Origin: Thermococcus paralvinellae
GTDB lineage: Archaea > Methanobacteriota_B > Thermococci > Thermococcales > Thermococcaceae
Reading direction: 5' to 3'
DNA length: 11,682 nt
Assembly: GCA_015662175.1 (NCBI GenBank)
Contig: DQUR01000106.1
Span: forward strand, 1-11,682
Each line of letters begins with the position of its first letter. The first letter of the stretch is position 1. The position numbers and the translations under genes were made by a program. Positions 6,579 through 11,682 of this stretch are shown in pieces. The notes below the pieces were generated by a model. The model saw only the letters and a list, made by a program, of their open reading frames with translations, did no database searches and was not told the origin of the DNA.

Positions 6579-6598
6579 TTATCTAACCTAATGTTAAA
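6579..6598 (-). promoter_or_regulatory. Possible Phr autoregulatory operator
   Basis: Between the TATA box and the start codon, the minus strand reads TTTAACATTAGGTTAGATAA. Phr sites in P. furiosus are described as TTTA, then TGGTAA near the transcription start, then an A-rich element. TTTA is present and AGGTTA is an imperfect match for the second element, so the assignment rests mainly on the expected self-repression of phr. Confidence 0.3.
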
Positions 6599-6605
6599 AA
6601 ACCGT

Positions 6606-6620
6606 AAACTTAAGCTTTTC
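6606..6620 (-). promoter_or_regulatory. Predicted promoter of phr
   Basis: GAAAAGCTTAAGTTT on the minus strand has an excellent BRE and a weaker TATA-like box. The predicted start is near 6585, leaving a leader of about 20 bases that includes GGGGGTGA. Confidence 0.5.
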
Positions 6621-6680
6621 GGTTAAAAAAGCAAAAGTAACTTGAATGGGCTGGAATTAAATTGTTAAGAAGGAGAAAAT

Positions 6681-7259
6681 CTATAAAACTATATGATGTC
6701 TCCTGCATCTCGCTTCATAGCTTTCAATTCCGCCAACCAGAATAACCGGGGAATTTCTGGGTGCGGGTTTACCATTAATCAAACGCTGACTTCTTGTCGC
6801 AGGTGCTCCACAGATGGTGCAGATTGCCGTTAGATAAACTATGTTGTCGGCCCTAACCAAAAGTTCCCTGGTAACCGGAAAGGGATCTCCCTTGAAGTCA
6901 AGATTAAGCCCGGCAGCAATGACGTAGATACCTTCATCCGCTAATTTATTTAAGGTTTCAACAATTGAAAGCGGAAAAAATTGAACCTCATCAACACCTA
7001 TAACCTCAAGCTTTTCGTTTTTTGTTATATCATATATCATCTTTACTCCCTCCTCTGTGGTAGGGATAACATAAGCCTCATATCTTAACCCATTATGGGC
7101 AACTATTTCGCTTTCACTGTACCTATTGTCTATTGATGGTTTAAAGAGTGCAGCTTTCCTTTTTGCAAAAATCTGCCTCTCAATTCTTTTTATAAGCTCC
7201 GTGGTCTTGCCAGCAAACATTGGACCAGTGATGACTTCTAAAAATCCCTCCGGATGCAT
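6681..7259 (-). CDS. tdk: Thymidine kinase, type II
   Basis: A 192-residue type II (TK1-like) thymidine kinase, which transfers the ATP gamma-phosphate to deoxythymidine in pyrimidine salvage. Walker A is GPMFAGKTTEL (12-22). DEVQFF (90-95) holds the Walker B aspartate and the catalytic glutamate E91. C147 and C150 with C185 and H188 make the C-terminal zinc site, in a Cys-Cys-Cys-His form rather than four cysteines. The lasso region FKPSIDNRYSES (39-50) is present and the length is normal. I chose ATG 7259 because GGTGGA lies four bases upstream; the in-frame GTG 7268 overlaps that site. It lies downstream of RuBisCO on the same strand, but a TATA-like box in the 124-base gap suggests separate transcription. 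Confidence 0.95.
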   Translation of the reverse strand: MHPEGFLEVITGPMFAGKTTELIKRIERQIFAKRKAALFKPSIDNRYSESEIVAHNGLRYEAYVIPTTEEGVKMIYDITKNEKLEVIGVDEVQFFPLSIVETLNKLADEGIYVIAAGLNLDFKGDPFPVTRELLVRADNIVYLTAICTICGAPATRSQRLINGKPAPRNSPVILVGGIESYEARCRRHHIVL

Positions 7260-7298
7260 CTGTTCCACCGGGAATAATGGAAAGGAGGTGGTTAAAAC

Positions 7299-7314
7299 GT
7301 CTTTTTATTCGTAT
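7299..7314 (-). promoter_or_regulatory. Predicted promoter of tdk
   Basis: AATACGAATAAAAAGA on the minus strand is a TATA-like box with a moderate BRE. Its position predicts a start near 7280 and a leader of about 20 bases containing GGTGGA before ATG 7259. Confidence 0.4.
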
Positions 7315-7367
7315 TTTGGCAGAAAGGCAACTTAGGATAAAAGAGATTGAAGGATGTATAAATTGTA

Positions 7368-7396
7368 TAAAAGAAAGAGGGACTCAAATTGGAGTC
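7368..7396 (-). terminator. Hairpin and T-rich tract over the RuBisCO stop codon
   Basis: On the minus strand GACTC, six bases, then GAGTC form a short perfect inverted repeat (plus-strand 7381-7396) that spans the RuBisCO stop codon. CCTCTTTCTTTTA follows. The T-rich tract fits an archaeal terminator. The stem lies partly in coding sequence and may instead protect the 3' end of the mRNA. Confidence 0.4.
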
Positions 7397-8715
7397 ACGT
7401 GTCCCCATTTCTCCAGGGCTCTTGCTAGCTCCTTGTGGGTCTTTGCATATTCATCAAGGGGTATTCCCTGTATTATGGCATCCAAGGCCTGTCTCACAGC
7501 CCTCGCTCCGGCCTTTGGCCCATCCGGATGTCCAAGGGTTCCACCACCGATTTGAAGAACAAGTTCTGTCCCTAATGCATCTATCACTGGCTCAAGGTTT
7601 CCTGGATGAAGCCCACCGGAGCTGACCGGCATTGCTGGCTTTATGTGGTAGAACTTCTGCTCAAGATGGAAGACATCGTTCTCCTCTGGAACATAATGTT
7701 CTTCCTTAAAGATCCTTGCAAATTGTACAACTTCCCACTTTTTGCCTTCAAGCTTTCCTGCCCCAGCTGTTCCAACGTGAAGCTGATCAAGGCCTATAAC
7801 CCTGTAAAGCTTAGCTAAGACAAACATTGAAATACCATGATATGGATTTCTTGTGAATGCTGCATGCATTGCTCTGTGAGCGTGTAAGGCGATGCCATAA
7901 TCCTCGGCCAAATCCCTAATGTATTCCAGGGTTCCCCAGCCTGTAATAACCACATCAACCATTGCATGGGGATTACCATAGTCTGCAAGGATTTCCAGTC
8001 TGCGCTCCATCTCCCTTATGTCAGCCGTTATGTTGGCGAACCATGACTTCTTCTCGCCGGTTTCCGCCTCAACCCTCTCAATGACTTTCATAATAACATC
8101 TGCCCTGTCCTCAAAGCGATTGTACCATGGGCTGGTTAGGTTTTCATCGTCCTTGATGTAATCCATTCCACCGCTGAGCAACTCGTAAGCAAGCTTTTCG
8201 AGCTCTTCTGGAGAATAACCGACTTTTGGTTTGGGCACAGTTCCCACAATGGGCCTATCTTTGACACCAAATATTTTCCTAACGCCCTCTATACCGTGAG
8301 CAGGCCCACTGAATTCCCTCAGGAATCTTTCTGGCAAATAAATGTCCTCAAGCCTTAATCCCTTAACACGTTTCATTCCAAAGACGTTTCCGGCAACTGA
8401 AGCAAGCATACCGGGCATATTACCCTCTTCAAAGAGATGAACTGGATATGCTATCCTCACAATCCAGCTCCCATCACCCATATCATGGAAATGATAGGCC
8501 TTAGCGGACATATCTTCCCATCTTTCCTTCTCATACCATGGATACAGGCTTGTCCATGTTCCCGTAGAGCTCTCGGCAGCAACGGCACCTGCGGCATCCT
8601 CAATGGTAAAGCCCTCTGCGGGAGTAATTCTAAAAACCGCTATCAAATCCCTCTTGGGATTTGGCTCATATTCTTTATCCACGTATAGGCCGTATATTTC
8701 AAATTTCTCAGGCAT
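7384..8715 (-). CDS. rbcL: Type III ribulose-1,5-bisphosphate carboxylase (RuBisCO)
   Basis: A 443-residue archaeal form III RuBisCO large subunit. In Thermococcales it works in AMP and nucleoside salvage: ribulose-1,5-bisphosphate made from AMP by AMP phosphorylase and ribose-1,5-bisphosphate isomerase is carboxylated to two 3-phosphoglycerates. No small subunit exists in this form. Active-site residues are intact (plant equivalents in brackets): GTVPKPKVG with K162 [K175] and K164 [K177]; KDDEN with the carbamylated lysine K188 [K201], D190 and E191; HAHRAMH with H280 [H294] and R281; LHVGTAGAGKLEG with H313 [H327] and loop-6 K321 [K334]; SSGGLHPG (365-372); and QIGGGTLGHPDG (388-399). ATG 8715 has GGAGGGATC four bases upstream. 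It is divergent from the histone gene, with tdk and phr downstream on the same strand. The other two pathway genes are not in the window. Confidence 0.97.
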   Translation of the reverse strand: MPEKFEIYGLYVDKEYEPNPKRDLIAVFRITPAEGFTIEDAAGAVAAESSTGTWTSLYPWYEKERWEDMSAKAYHFHDMGDGSWIVRIAYPVHLFEEGNMPGMLASVAGNVFGMKRVKGLRLEDIYLPERFLREFSGPAHGIEGVRKIFGVKDRPIVGTVPKPKVGYSPEELEKLAYELLSGGMDYIKDDENLTSPWYNRFEDRADVIMKVIERVEAETGEKKSWFANITADIREMERRLEILADYGNPHAMVDVVITGWGTLEYIRDLAEDYGIALHAHRAMHAAFTRNPYHGISMFVLAKLYRVIGLDQLHVGTAGAGKLEGKKWEVVQFARIFKEEHYVPEENDVFHLEQKFYHIKPAMPVSSGGLHPGNLEPVIDALGTELVLQIGGGTLGHPDGPKAGARAVRQALDAIIQGIPLDEYAKTHKELARALEKWGHVTPI

Positions 8716-8745
8716 TTTTGATCCCTCCTATTTCCTAAGTAATGG

Positions 8746-8758
8746 AGGTATATAAACG
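8746..8758 (-). promoter_or_regulatory. Predicted promoter of rbcL
   Basis: ACGTTTATATACC on the minus strand contains a clear TATA box. The predicted start is near 8728, leaving a leader of about 13 bases that is almost entirely ribosome binding site (AGGAGGGATC). Confidence 0.6.
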
Positions 8759-8872
8759 TTGTTGGTCAGGAGTGTTGAGAAGAAATATGATGGCTTTTTA
8801 TGCTTTACTCTACTACAACTCTCAATAGATATTGGAGAATAAGCGGATAATAAACGGAGAGTGGCGTTTTTC

Positions 8873-8887
8873 CGAAAAGTTTATATA
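8873..8887 (+). promoter_or_regulatory. Strong BRE/TATA promoter of the histone gene
   Basis: CGAAAAGTTTATATA is a near-consensus BRE plus TATA. The predicted start is near 8909, giving a leader of about 40 bases with GGAGGT at 8936-8941, seven bases before ATG 8949. Both sites are close to ideal, as expected for an abundant chromatin protein. Confidence 0.75.
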
Positions 8888-8948
8888 GAACTTCTTTCAA
8901 AAAATAAGATGCAAATATTAACAAAATAGCTTTAAGGAGGTAGGGGAA

Positions 8949-9152
8949 ATGGCTGAGTTACCAATTGCCCCGGTTGATAGGTTAATTAGGAAGGCAGGTG
9001 CACAGAGGGTCAGTGAAGAGGCAGCCAAGCTCTTAGCTGAGCACCTCGAGGAAAAAGCCATTGAGATCGCCAAGAAGGCTGTTGAGCTTGCAAAACACGC
9101 CGGCAGGAAGACAGTCAAGGCTGAAGACATCAAGCTCGCTATTAAGAGCTGA
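8949..9152 (+). CDS. Archaeal histone (HMf/HpkB-like)
   Basis: A 67-residue archaeal histone consisting only of the histone fold. It dimerises, wraps DNA and stacks into extended hypernucleosome-like fibres. It begins [23 protein letters not shown]-contact residues R11, R20, K54 and T55 are present. The dimer-dimer interface residues L47, H50 and D60 (HMfB L46, H49 and D59) are conserved, as is G17, the small residue that lets HMf-type histones stack. The protein can therefore be expected to form multimers, not only dimers. It is divergent from RuBisCO and convergent with a phosphodiesterase gene. From memory, T. kodakarensis HpkB has the same neighbours, but I leave the symbol blank because the sequence alone does not separate HpkA from HpkB. 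Confidence 0.96.
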   Translation: MAELPIAPVDRLIRKAGAQRVSEEAAKLLAEHLEEKAIEIAKKAVELAKHAGRKTVKAEDIKLAIKS

Positions 9153-9156
9153 GGTC

Positions 9157-9175
9157 TTTTCTTTTTGGCTTTTTT
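9157..9175 (+). terminator. Oligo-T terminator of the histone gene
   Basis: TTTTCTTTTTGGCTTTTTT follows the histone stop by four bases: three T-runs of 4, 5 and 6 with no hairpin, the classic archaeal intrinsic terminator. It fills the whole 23-base gap to the convergent phosphodiesterase stop and has no equivalent on the minus strand. Confidence 0.75.
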
Positions 9176-9694
9176 CTATGGATACTTCCATTGGGTTTTC
9201 CAAGGCTTGAACACTTCAAAATGGAATTTTCTGTCTTTAACTTCAGCGATTACAAACGTTGGGTCACTTCGTCTTGGTACTGTTGGGGAACCGGGATTCA
9301 GAAGGACTATCTTTTTTCCCATAAACTCATACACGTCATAAAAAAATCTATGGGTATGTCCAAAAACTAAAATGTCAACACCCATATCAAGAGCTTTATA
9401 TTTAAGAGTTTGAGTATCAAGAGAGAGGAATTGATGCCCATGAAGAACCCCAATTTTAAGTGTCCCAACCTCGACAATTTTCTCTTCTGGAAAAACTGGT
9501 TGATCCAAATTTCCTCTAACAGCAACCACAGGAGCAACGCTCTCCAATGCCTCTTTAACATCTGGAGCCGTTAAGTCTCCGGCATGAAGGATAAAGTTAA
9601 CATTCTTCTCCTGAAATCTCTCAAAAATTAAATCAGGCAGATGGGAAGTTTTGTCGGGGTAATGTGTATCGCTTAGGATTCCAATTCTAATCAT
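9176..9694 (-). CDS. YfcE/MJ0936-type metallophosphodiesterase
   Basis: A 172-residue calcineurin-like phosphoesterase of the YfcE/MJ0936 group, small dimetal enzymes with broad phosphodiesterase activity in vitro and unclear natural substrates. Metal ligands appear in order: D9 and H11 in SDTH, D40 in HAGDLT, N62 in GNLD, H85 in HGH, and H113 and H115 in GHTH. NPGSPTVPR (133-141) is the family's C-terminal signature. I chose ATG 9694 (MIRIGILSDTH) over the in-frame ATG 9709. The family starts one strand before SDTH, and the promoter TATA predicts a transcript beginning near 9698, downstream of 9709. The gene follows TFB by about 40 bases but has its own TATA. It ends tail to tail with the histone gene with no T-run of its own. 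Confidence 0.92.
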   Translation of the reverse strand: MIRIGILSDTHYPDKTSHLPDLIFERFQEKNVNFILHAGDLTAPDVKEALESVAPVVAVRGNLDQPVFPEEKIVEVGTLKIGVLHGHQFLSLDTQTLKYKALDMGVDILVFGHTHRFFYDVYEFMGKKIVLLNPGSPTVPRRSDPTFVIAEVKDRKFHFEVFKPWKTQWKYP

Positions 9695-9716
9695 TGGCTC
9701 ATCATCCATCAGCGAC

Positions 9717-9729
9717 GGGTTTAAATCCT
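9717..9729 (-). promoter_or_regulatory. Predicted promoter of the phosphodiesterase gene (near-leaderless)
   Basis: GAGGATTTAAACC on the minus strand holds a TATA box centred near 9723, just after the TFB stop codon. The predicted start near 9698 is about four bases before ATG 9694, which lacks a good ribosome binding site. Confidence 0.45.
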
Positions 9730-9736
9730 CATCTGG

Positions 9737-10657
9737 TCAAAGGGTTAGCTTTATGTCAAGCTTTTCAACAAGTTCCCTATATCTATTTCGCACAGTTACT
9801 TCCGTAATGCGGGCAACTTTGGCAACTTCCCGCTGTGTTCTTTTTTCACCTTCAAGAACACTTGCAATATACAATGCCGCGGCAGCAACACCCATGGGGC
9901 CTTTCCCACTTGTCAATCCCATTTTAATAGCTTTTTGGAGAATTTTCATTGCCCTATTTTTTGTTCTTTCACTTAACTCCAACTGGTCAGCGAATCTATT
10001 CACATAATCAACTGGACTTGTTGGGGTTAATTTCAGATGAAGTTCTCTCGCTATGAACCTGTAGCTTCTTCCTACTTCCTTCTTATCAACTTTTGCAACC
10101 TCTTCAATCTCATCTAAAGTCCTTGGCACCTTGGCCATTCTACACGCGGCATATAAGCAAGCCGCAGTGATCCCCTCAATTGACCTTCCCCTAATAAGCT
10201 TTTCCATTACCGCTCTTCTATAGAGGGCAGCGGCCATTTCTTTGACATTCCTTGGAAGGCCCAGTTGAGATGCCATCCTATCAAGTTCACACAGTGCAAA
10301 CGCCAAATTTCTTTCAGTAGCATCACTAACTCTAATTCTCCCCTGCCATTTCCTAAGGCGATAAATCTTTGCTCTCATACTTCCTGAAATATCATGTCCA
10401 TGAATGTCCCTGTTCTTCCAGTCAATTGTGCTGGAGAGGCCCTTGTCATGTATCATCATTGTCATTGGAGCACCAACCCTTCCCCTTCTGGCTCTTTGGT
10501 CTGCATCAAAGGCTCTCCATTCCGGACCAGAATCAATAATGTTCCGGGCAACAACGTAACCACAGGTTGTGCACACAATTTCCCCCCTTTCGGGATCATA
10601 AATTAACCTAACTGATCCACAGATGGGACATTTCTTAAAATCTTCGGCAGAAGACAA
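9737..10657 (-). CDS. tfb: Transcription initiation factor B (TFB; likely a TFB2-type paralog)
   Basis: A 306-residue archaeal TFIIB homolog that bridges TBP-TATA-BRE and RNA polymerase. The zinc ribbon has C10-P-I-C13 and C29-T-T-C32. The B-reader/linker region [18 protein letters not shown] (41-58) is intact. Two cyclin-like repeats follow (about 112-205 and 213-305), and the second ends in the BRE-reading helix-turn-helix [23 protein letters not shown] 10657 is my choice of start because GGTGAT lies four bases upstream, as in neighbouring genes. The alternative GTG 10666 lies inside that site but overlaps the gar1 TGA, which also suggests translational coupling. The protein differs visibly from the TFB1 sequence as I recall it, and from memory the neighbourhood matches T. 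kodakarensis TFB2, so I infer a paralog. The genome may hold a second tfb outside this window. Confidence 0.93.
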   Translation of the reverse strand: MSSAEDFKKCPICGSVRLIYDPERGEIVCTTCGYVVARNIIDSGPEWRAFDADQRARRGRVGAPMTMMIHDKGLSSTIDWKNRDIHGHDISGSMRAKIYRLRKWQGRIRVSDATERNLAFALCELDRMASQLGLPRNVKEMAAALYRRAVMEKLIRGRSIEGITAACLYAACRMAKVPRTLDEIEEVAKVDKKEVGRSYRFIARELHLKLTPTSPVDYVNRFADQLELSERTKNRAMKILQKAIKMGLTSGKGPMGVAAAALYIASVLEGEKRTQREVAKVARITEVTVRNRYRELVEKLDIKLTL

Positions 10658-10662
10658 ACAAA

Positions 10663-10968
10663 TCACCCCCTCTTCCCGGGGATGGGGCGTTTCTTTCTGA
10701 ACTTTTTACCCTTACCCTTTTGTTCACGTTTCTTTTTTCGTTTTCTTTCATCAATATAAAGAACTTGTCCAACATACCCCTCAGGATTCTTCACTTTTGG
10801 TTTTACAGCTACATAGGGCATTTTAACTGGTCCGAATACGTCCTTGATAATGCCGATGAGATTGAGATTTTTGTCTACAACCGGATCATTTAAAGATGGT
10901 ATCCAATCGGAACGCAATATTAAGAATCCCTGTTTTGCATAATGAGAAACCTTACCCAATCTCTTCAT
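10663..10968 (-). CDS. gar1: H/ACA RNA-protein complex component Gar1
   Basis: A 101-residue Gar1, which binds Cbf5 in H/ACA ribonucleoproteins and aids substrate loading and release during RNA-guided pseudouridylation of rRNA. It starts [19 protein letters not shown]. The beta-barrel core carries [10 protein letters not shown] (25-34) and [19 protein letters not shown] (39-57), with [10 protein letters not shown] following. The tail from about residue 75 is almost all Lys and Arg, suited to RNA contact. ATG 10968 was chosen because GGGGTGGGG lies just upstream and the family starts MKRLG; a TTG at 10986 is less likely. Its TGA overlaps the start region of tfb, so the two genes are an operon. 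Three tandem promoter-like repeats lie upstream, and the TIP49 gene is divergent. Confidence 0.95.
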   Translation of the reverse strand: MKRLGKVSHYAKQGFLILRSDWIPSLNDPVVDKNLNLIGIIKDVFGPVKMPYVAVKPKVKNPEGYVGQVLYIDERKRKKKREQKGKGKKFRKKRPIPGKRG

Positions 10969-10988
10969 GGCCCCACCCCAAACCAAAA

Positions 10989-11051
10989 TCCTTTTAAACC
11001 TTTCGTTTAGTCCTTTTTAAATCTTTCGTAGTCCTTTTTAAATCTTTCGTA
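10989..11051 (-). repeat. Triple tandem BRE/TATA promoter repeat of gar1-tfb
   Basis: On the minus strand, ACGAAAGATTTAAAAAGG occurs twice inside two perfect adjacent 21-base repeats (11051-11031 and 11030-11010). A diverged third copy, ACGAAAGGTTTAAAAGGA, lies at 11006-10989. Each copy is a complete BRE (CGAAAG) plus TATA (TTTAAAA). TATA boxes start at 11042, 11021 and 10998. Predicted transcription starts are near 11014, 10993 and 10970. The first two give leaders with the gar1 ribosome binding site; the last would be essentially leaderless at ATG 10968. The exact two-copy unit points to a recent tandem duplication. The copies may also serve as repeated regulator sites. Confidence 0.72.
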
Positions 11052-11123
11052 TCTATTCTAATGATATATCCAATGGTTGCACAGCTTTACTATTTTCTTC
11101 GTTGTTCAAAAATGCCTTCCGTT

Positions 11124-11135
11124 AAACTTTTAAAA
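11124..11135 (+). promoter_or_regulatory. Predicted promoter of the TIP49 gene
   Basis: AAACTTTTAAAA precedes a predicted start near 11155. The leader of about 33 bases holds AAGGGGG (11174-11180), seven bases before ATG 11188. Confidence 0.55.
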
Positions 11136-11187
11136 TCTGGATTTTAGTAACAAAATGGTACTTTAAGGGAGATAAGGGGGTAAAAGT

Positions 11188-11682
11188 ATGCCAGTGGTAG
11201 AGGAGATCACAAAAGTTAGCTTTGAGAGGGTAGGAAGCCATTCCCACATTAAAGGATTGGGTTTAGACGAGAACGGAAAAGCAAAGTTCATTGCAGATGG
11301 AATGGTGGGACAGACAAAAGCAAGGGAAGCTGCTGGAATTGCAGTTAAGCTAATAAAAAGAGGAAAACTTGCTGGAAAGGGGATTCTCCTTGCTGGGCCT
11401 ACTGGGAGCGGTAAAACGGCAATAGCAATAGGAATTGCTAGGGAGCTTGGTGAAGATGTCCCCTTTGTCCAGATATCTGGAAGCGAAATCTATTCCGCTG
11501 AGATTAAGAAGACTGAATTTCTAAAGCAGGCCTTAAGAAGAGCGATAGGTGTTAGGATAAGTGAAGAAAGAAAGGTTTACGAAGGAAAGGTTGAGAAAAT
11601 TGAGATCAGAAGAACAAGACATCCGTTCAATCCATATATCGAAATCCCCGAATCCATAGTACTCACCCTCAAAACAAAAGAC
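11188..11682 (+). CDS. TIP49/RuvB-like AAA+ ATPase (TBP-interacting; 3' end outside window)
   Basis: The first 165 residues of an archaeal TIP49, the homolog of eukaryotic RUVBL1/RUVBL2 (pontin/reptin), AAA+ ATPases that assemble as rings. Eukaryotic relatives act in chromatin remodelling and snoRNP assembly. The protein starts MPVVEEITKVSFERVGSHSHIKG. Family hallmarks are HSHIKGLGLDENG (18-30), GMVGQTKAREAAG (38-50), Walker A GPTGSGKT (70-77), and GSEIYSAEIKKTEFLKQALRRAIG (in 98-121). The RuvBL-specific domain II insertion begins after about residue 122, and the window ends inside it, so Walker B and the sensors cannot be checked. ATG 11188 has AAGGGGG at good spacing. It is head to head with the gar1-tfb operon, about 220 bases apart, which places it beside a transcription factor gene and an RNP gene. 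Confidence 0.93.
   Translation, partial: MPVVEEITKVSFERVGSHSHIKGLGLDENGKAKFIADGMVGQTKAREAAGIAVKLIKRGKLAGKGILLAGPTGSGKTAIAIGIARELGEDVPFVQISGSEIYSAEIKKTEFLKQALRRAIGVRISEERKVYEGKVEKIEIRRTRHPFNPYIEIPESIVLTLKTKD

Noticed and set aside
7277..7555. 92-codon plus-strand reading frame with a CINC motif across the tdk promoter and the end of rbcL
   Set aside because: Most of it is antisense to the conserved RuBisCO C-terminus, and it has no promoter or convincing ribosome binding site of its own.
8759..8872. Spacer between the divergent RuBisCO and histone promoters, checked for an sRNA
   Set aside because: One ATGATGG is present (about 8786-8792), but no D box at the right distance and no stable-looking fold. 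It reads as ordinary AT-rich promoter spacer.
9670..9735. C/D-like string on the minus strand (CTGA, TGG, ATGATGA) at the start of the phosphodiesterase gene
   Set aside because: It resembles the D'-C' centre of the real candidate, but there is no good upstream C box and no CTGA at guide distance downstream.
1..11682. Search for CRISPR arrays, insertion sequences, tRNA/rRNA genes, toxin-antitoxin pairs and prophage genes
   Set aside because: No regularly spaced repeats other than the gar1 promoter copies, no transposase or integrase motifs, and no tRNA-like folds were seen. All sizeable reading frames are housekeeping or metabolic genes.

Overview
The window comes from a hyperthermophilic euryarchaeon of the order Thermococcales, most likely a moderately AT-rich Thermococcus or close relative. 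The evidence is the gene content: type III RuBisCO, a Phr heat-shock regulator, an archaeal histone, TFB, Gar1, S17e and archaeal TIP49. Promoters are of the purine-rich BRE plus TTTAAAAA or TTTATATA type, ribosome binding sites are GGTGA or GGAGG, and spacers are short. No CRISPR array, tRNA, rRNA, insertion sequence or prophage is visible.

Layout. (1) 1-265, minus strand: the 5' part of a small CxxC protein that runs off the left edge. (2) 358-2952, plus strand: an Lhr-type superfamily 2 helicase, convergent with a MOFRL-family glycerate kinase (2979-4331, minus). (3) About 4380-4484 holds no convincing gene. (4) 4485-5091, minus: a conserved-looking gene broken by a single-base frameshift near 4974. 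Upstream on the same strand is a DUF371 gene (5172-5606). The 3' end of that gene overlaps what reads as a complete box C/D guide RNA (about 5139-5198): C-12 nt-D'-C'-12 nt-D. (5) rps17e (5747-5950, plus) and phr (5947-6564, minus) meet tail to tail and share their stop codons. (6) Upstream of phr on the minus strand are thymidine kinase (6681-7259) and type III RuBisCO (7384-8715). (7) A histone gene (8949-9152, plus) has a strong promoter and an oligo-T terminator, and converges with a YfcE/MJ0936-type phosphodiesterase (9176-9694, minus). (8) gar1 and a TFB gene form a coupled minus-strand operon (10968 down to 9737), driven from three tandem BRE/TATA copies. (9) A TIP49/RuvB-like ATPase starts divergently at 11188 and runs off the right edge.

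How the genes fit together. The right half is dominated by basal transcription, chromatin and heat response (TFB, histone, Phr, and TIP49, known as a TBP-interacting protein). It also carries RNA-guided modification machinery (Gar1 of the H/ACA RNP, and the candidate C/D guide RNA). In eukaryotes, TIP49 relatives (RUVBL1/2) help assemble both C/D and H/ACA RNPs, so the head-to-head gar1/TIP49 pair is suggestive. RuBisCO belongs to the archaeal AMP/nucleoside salvage route, and thymidine kinase next to it is another nucleoside-metabolism enzyme. From memory, Thermococcus kodakarensis carries TFB2, phosphodiesterase, histone HpkB, RuBisCO and Phr as near-consecutive loci, so much of this order is probably ancestral to the genus.

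The least expected items are the hidden box C/D RNA, whose D guide fits the wobble base of tRNA-Leu(UAA); the triple tandem promoter of the gar1-tfb operon; and the frameshifted gene with a ribosome-binding-site-like sequence exactly at the break.
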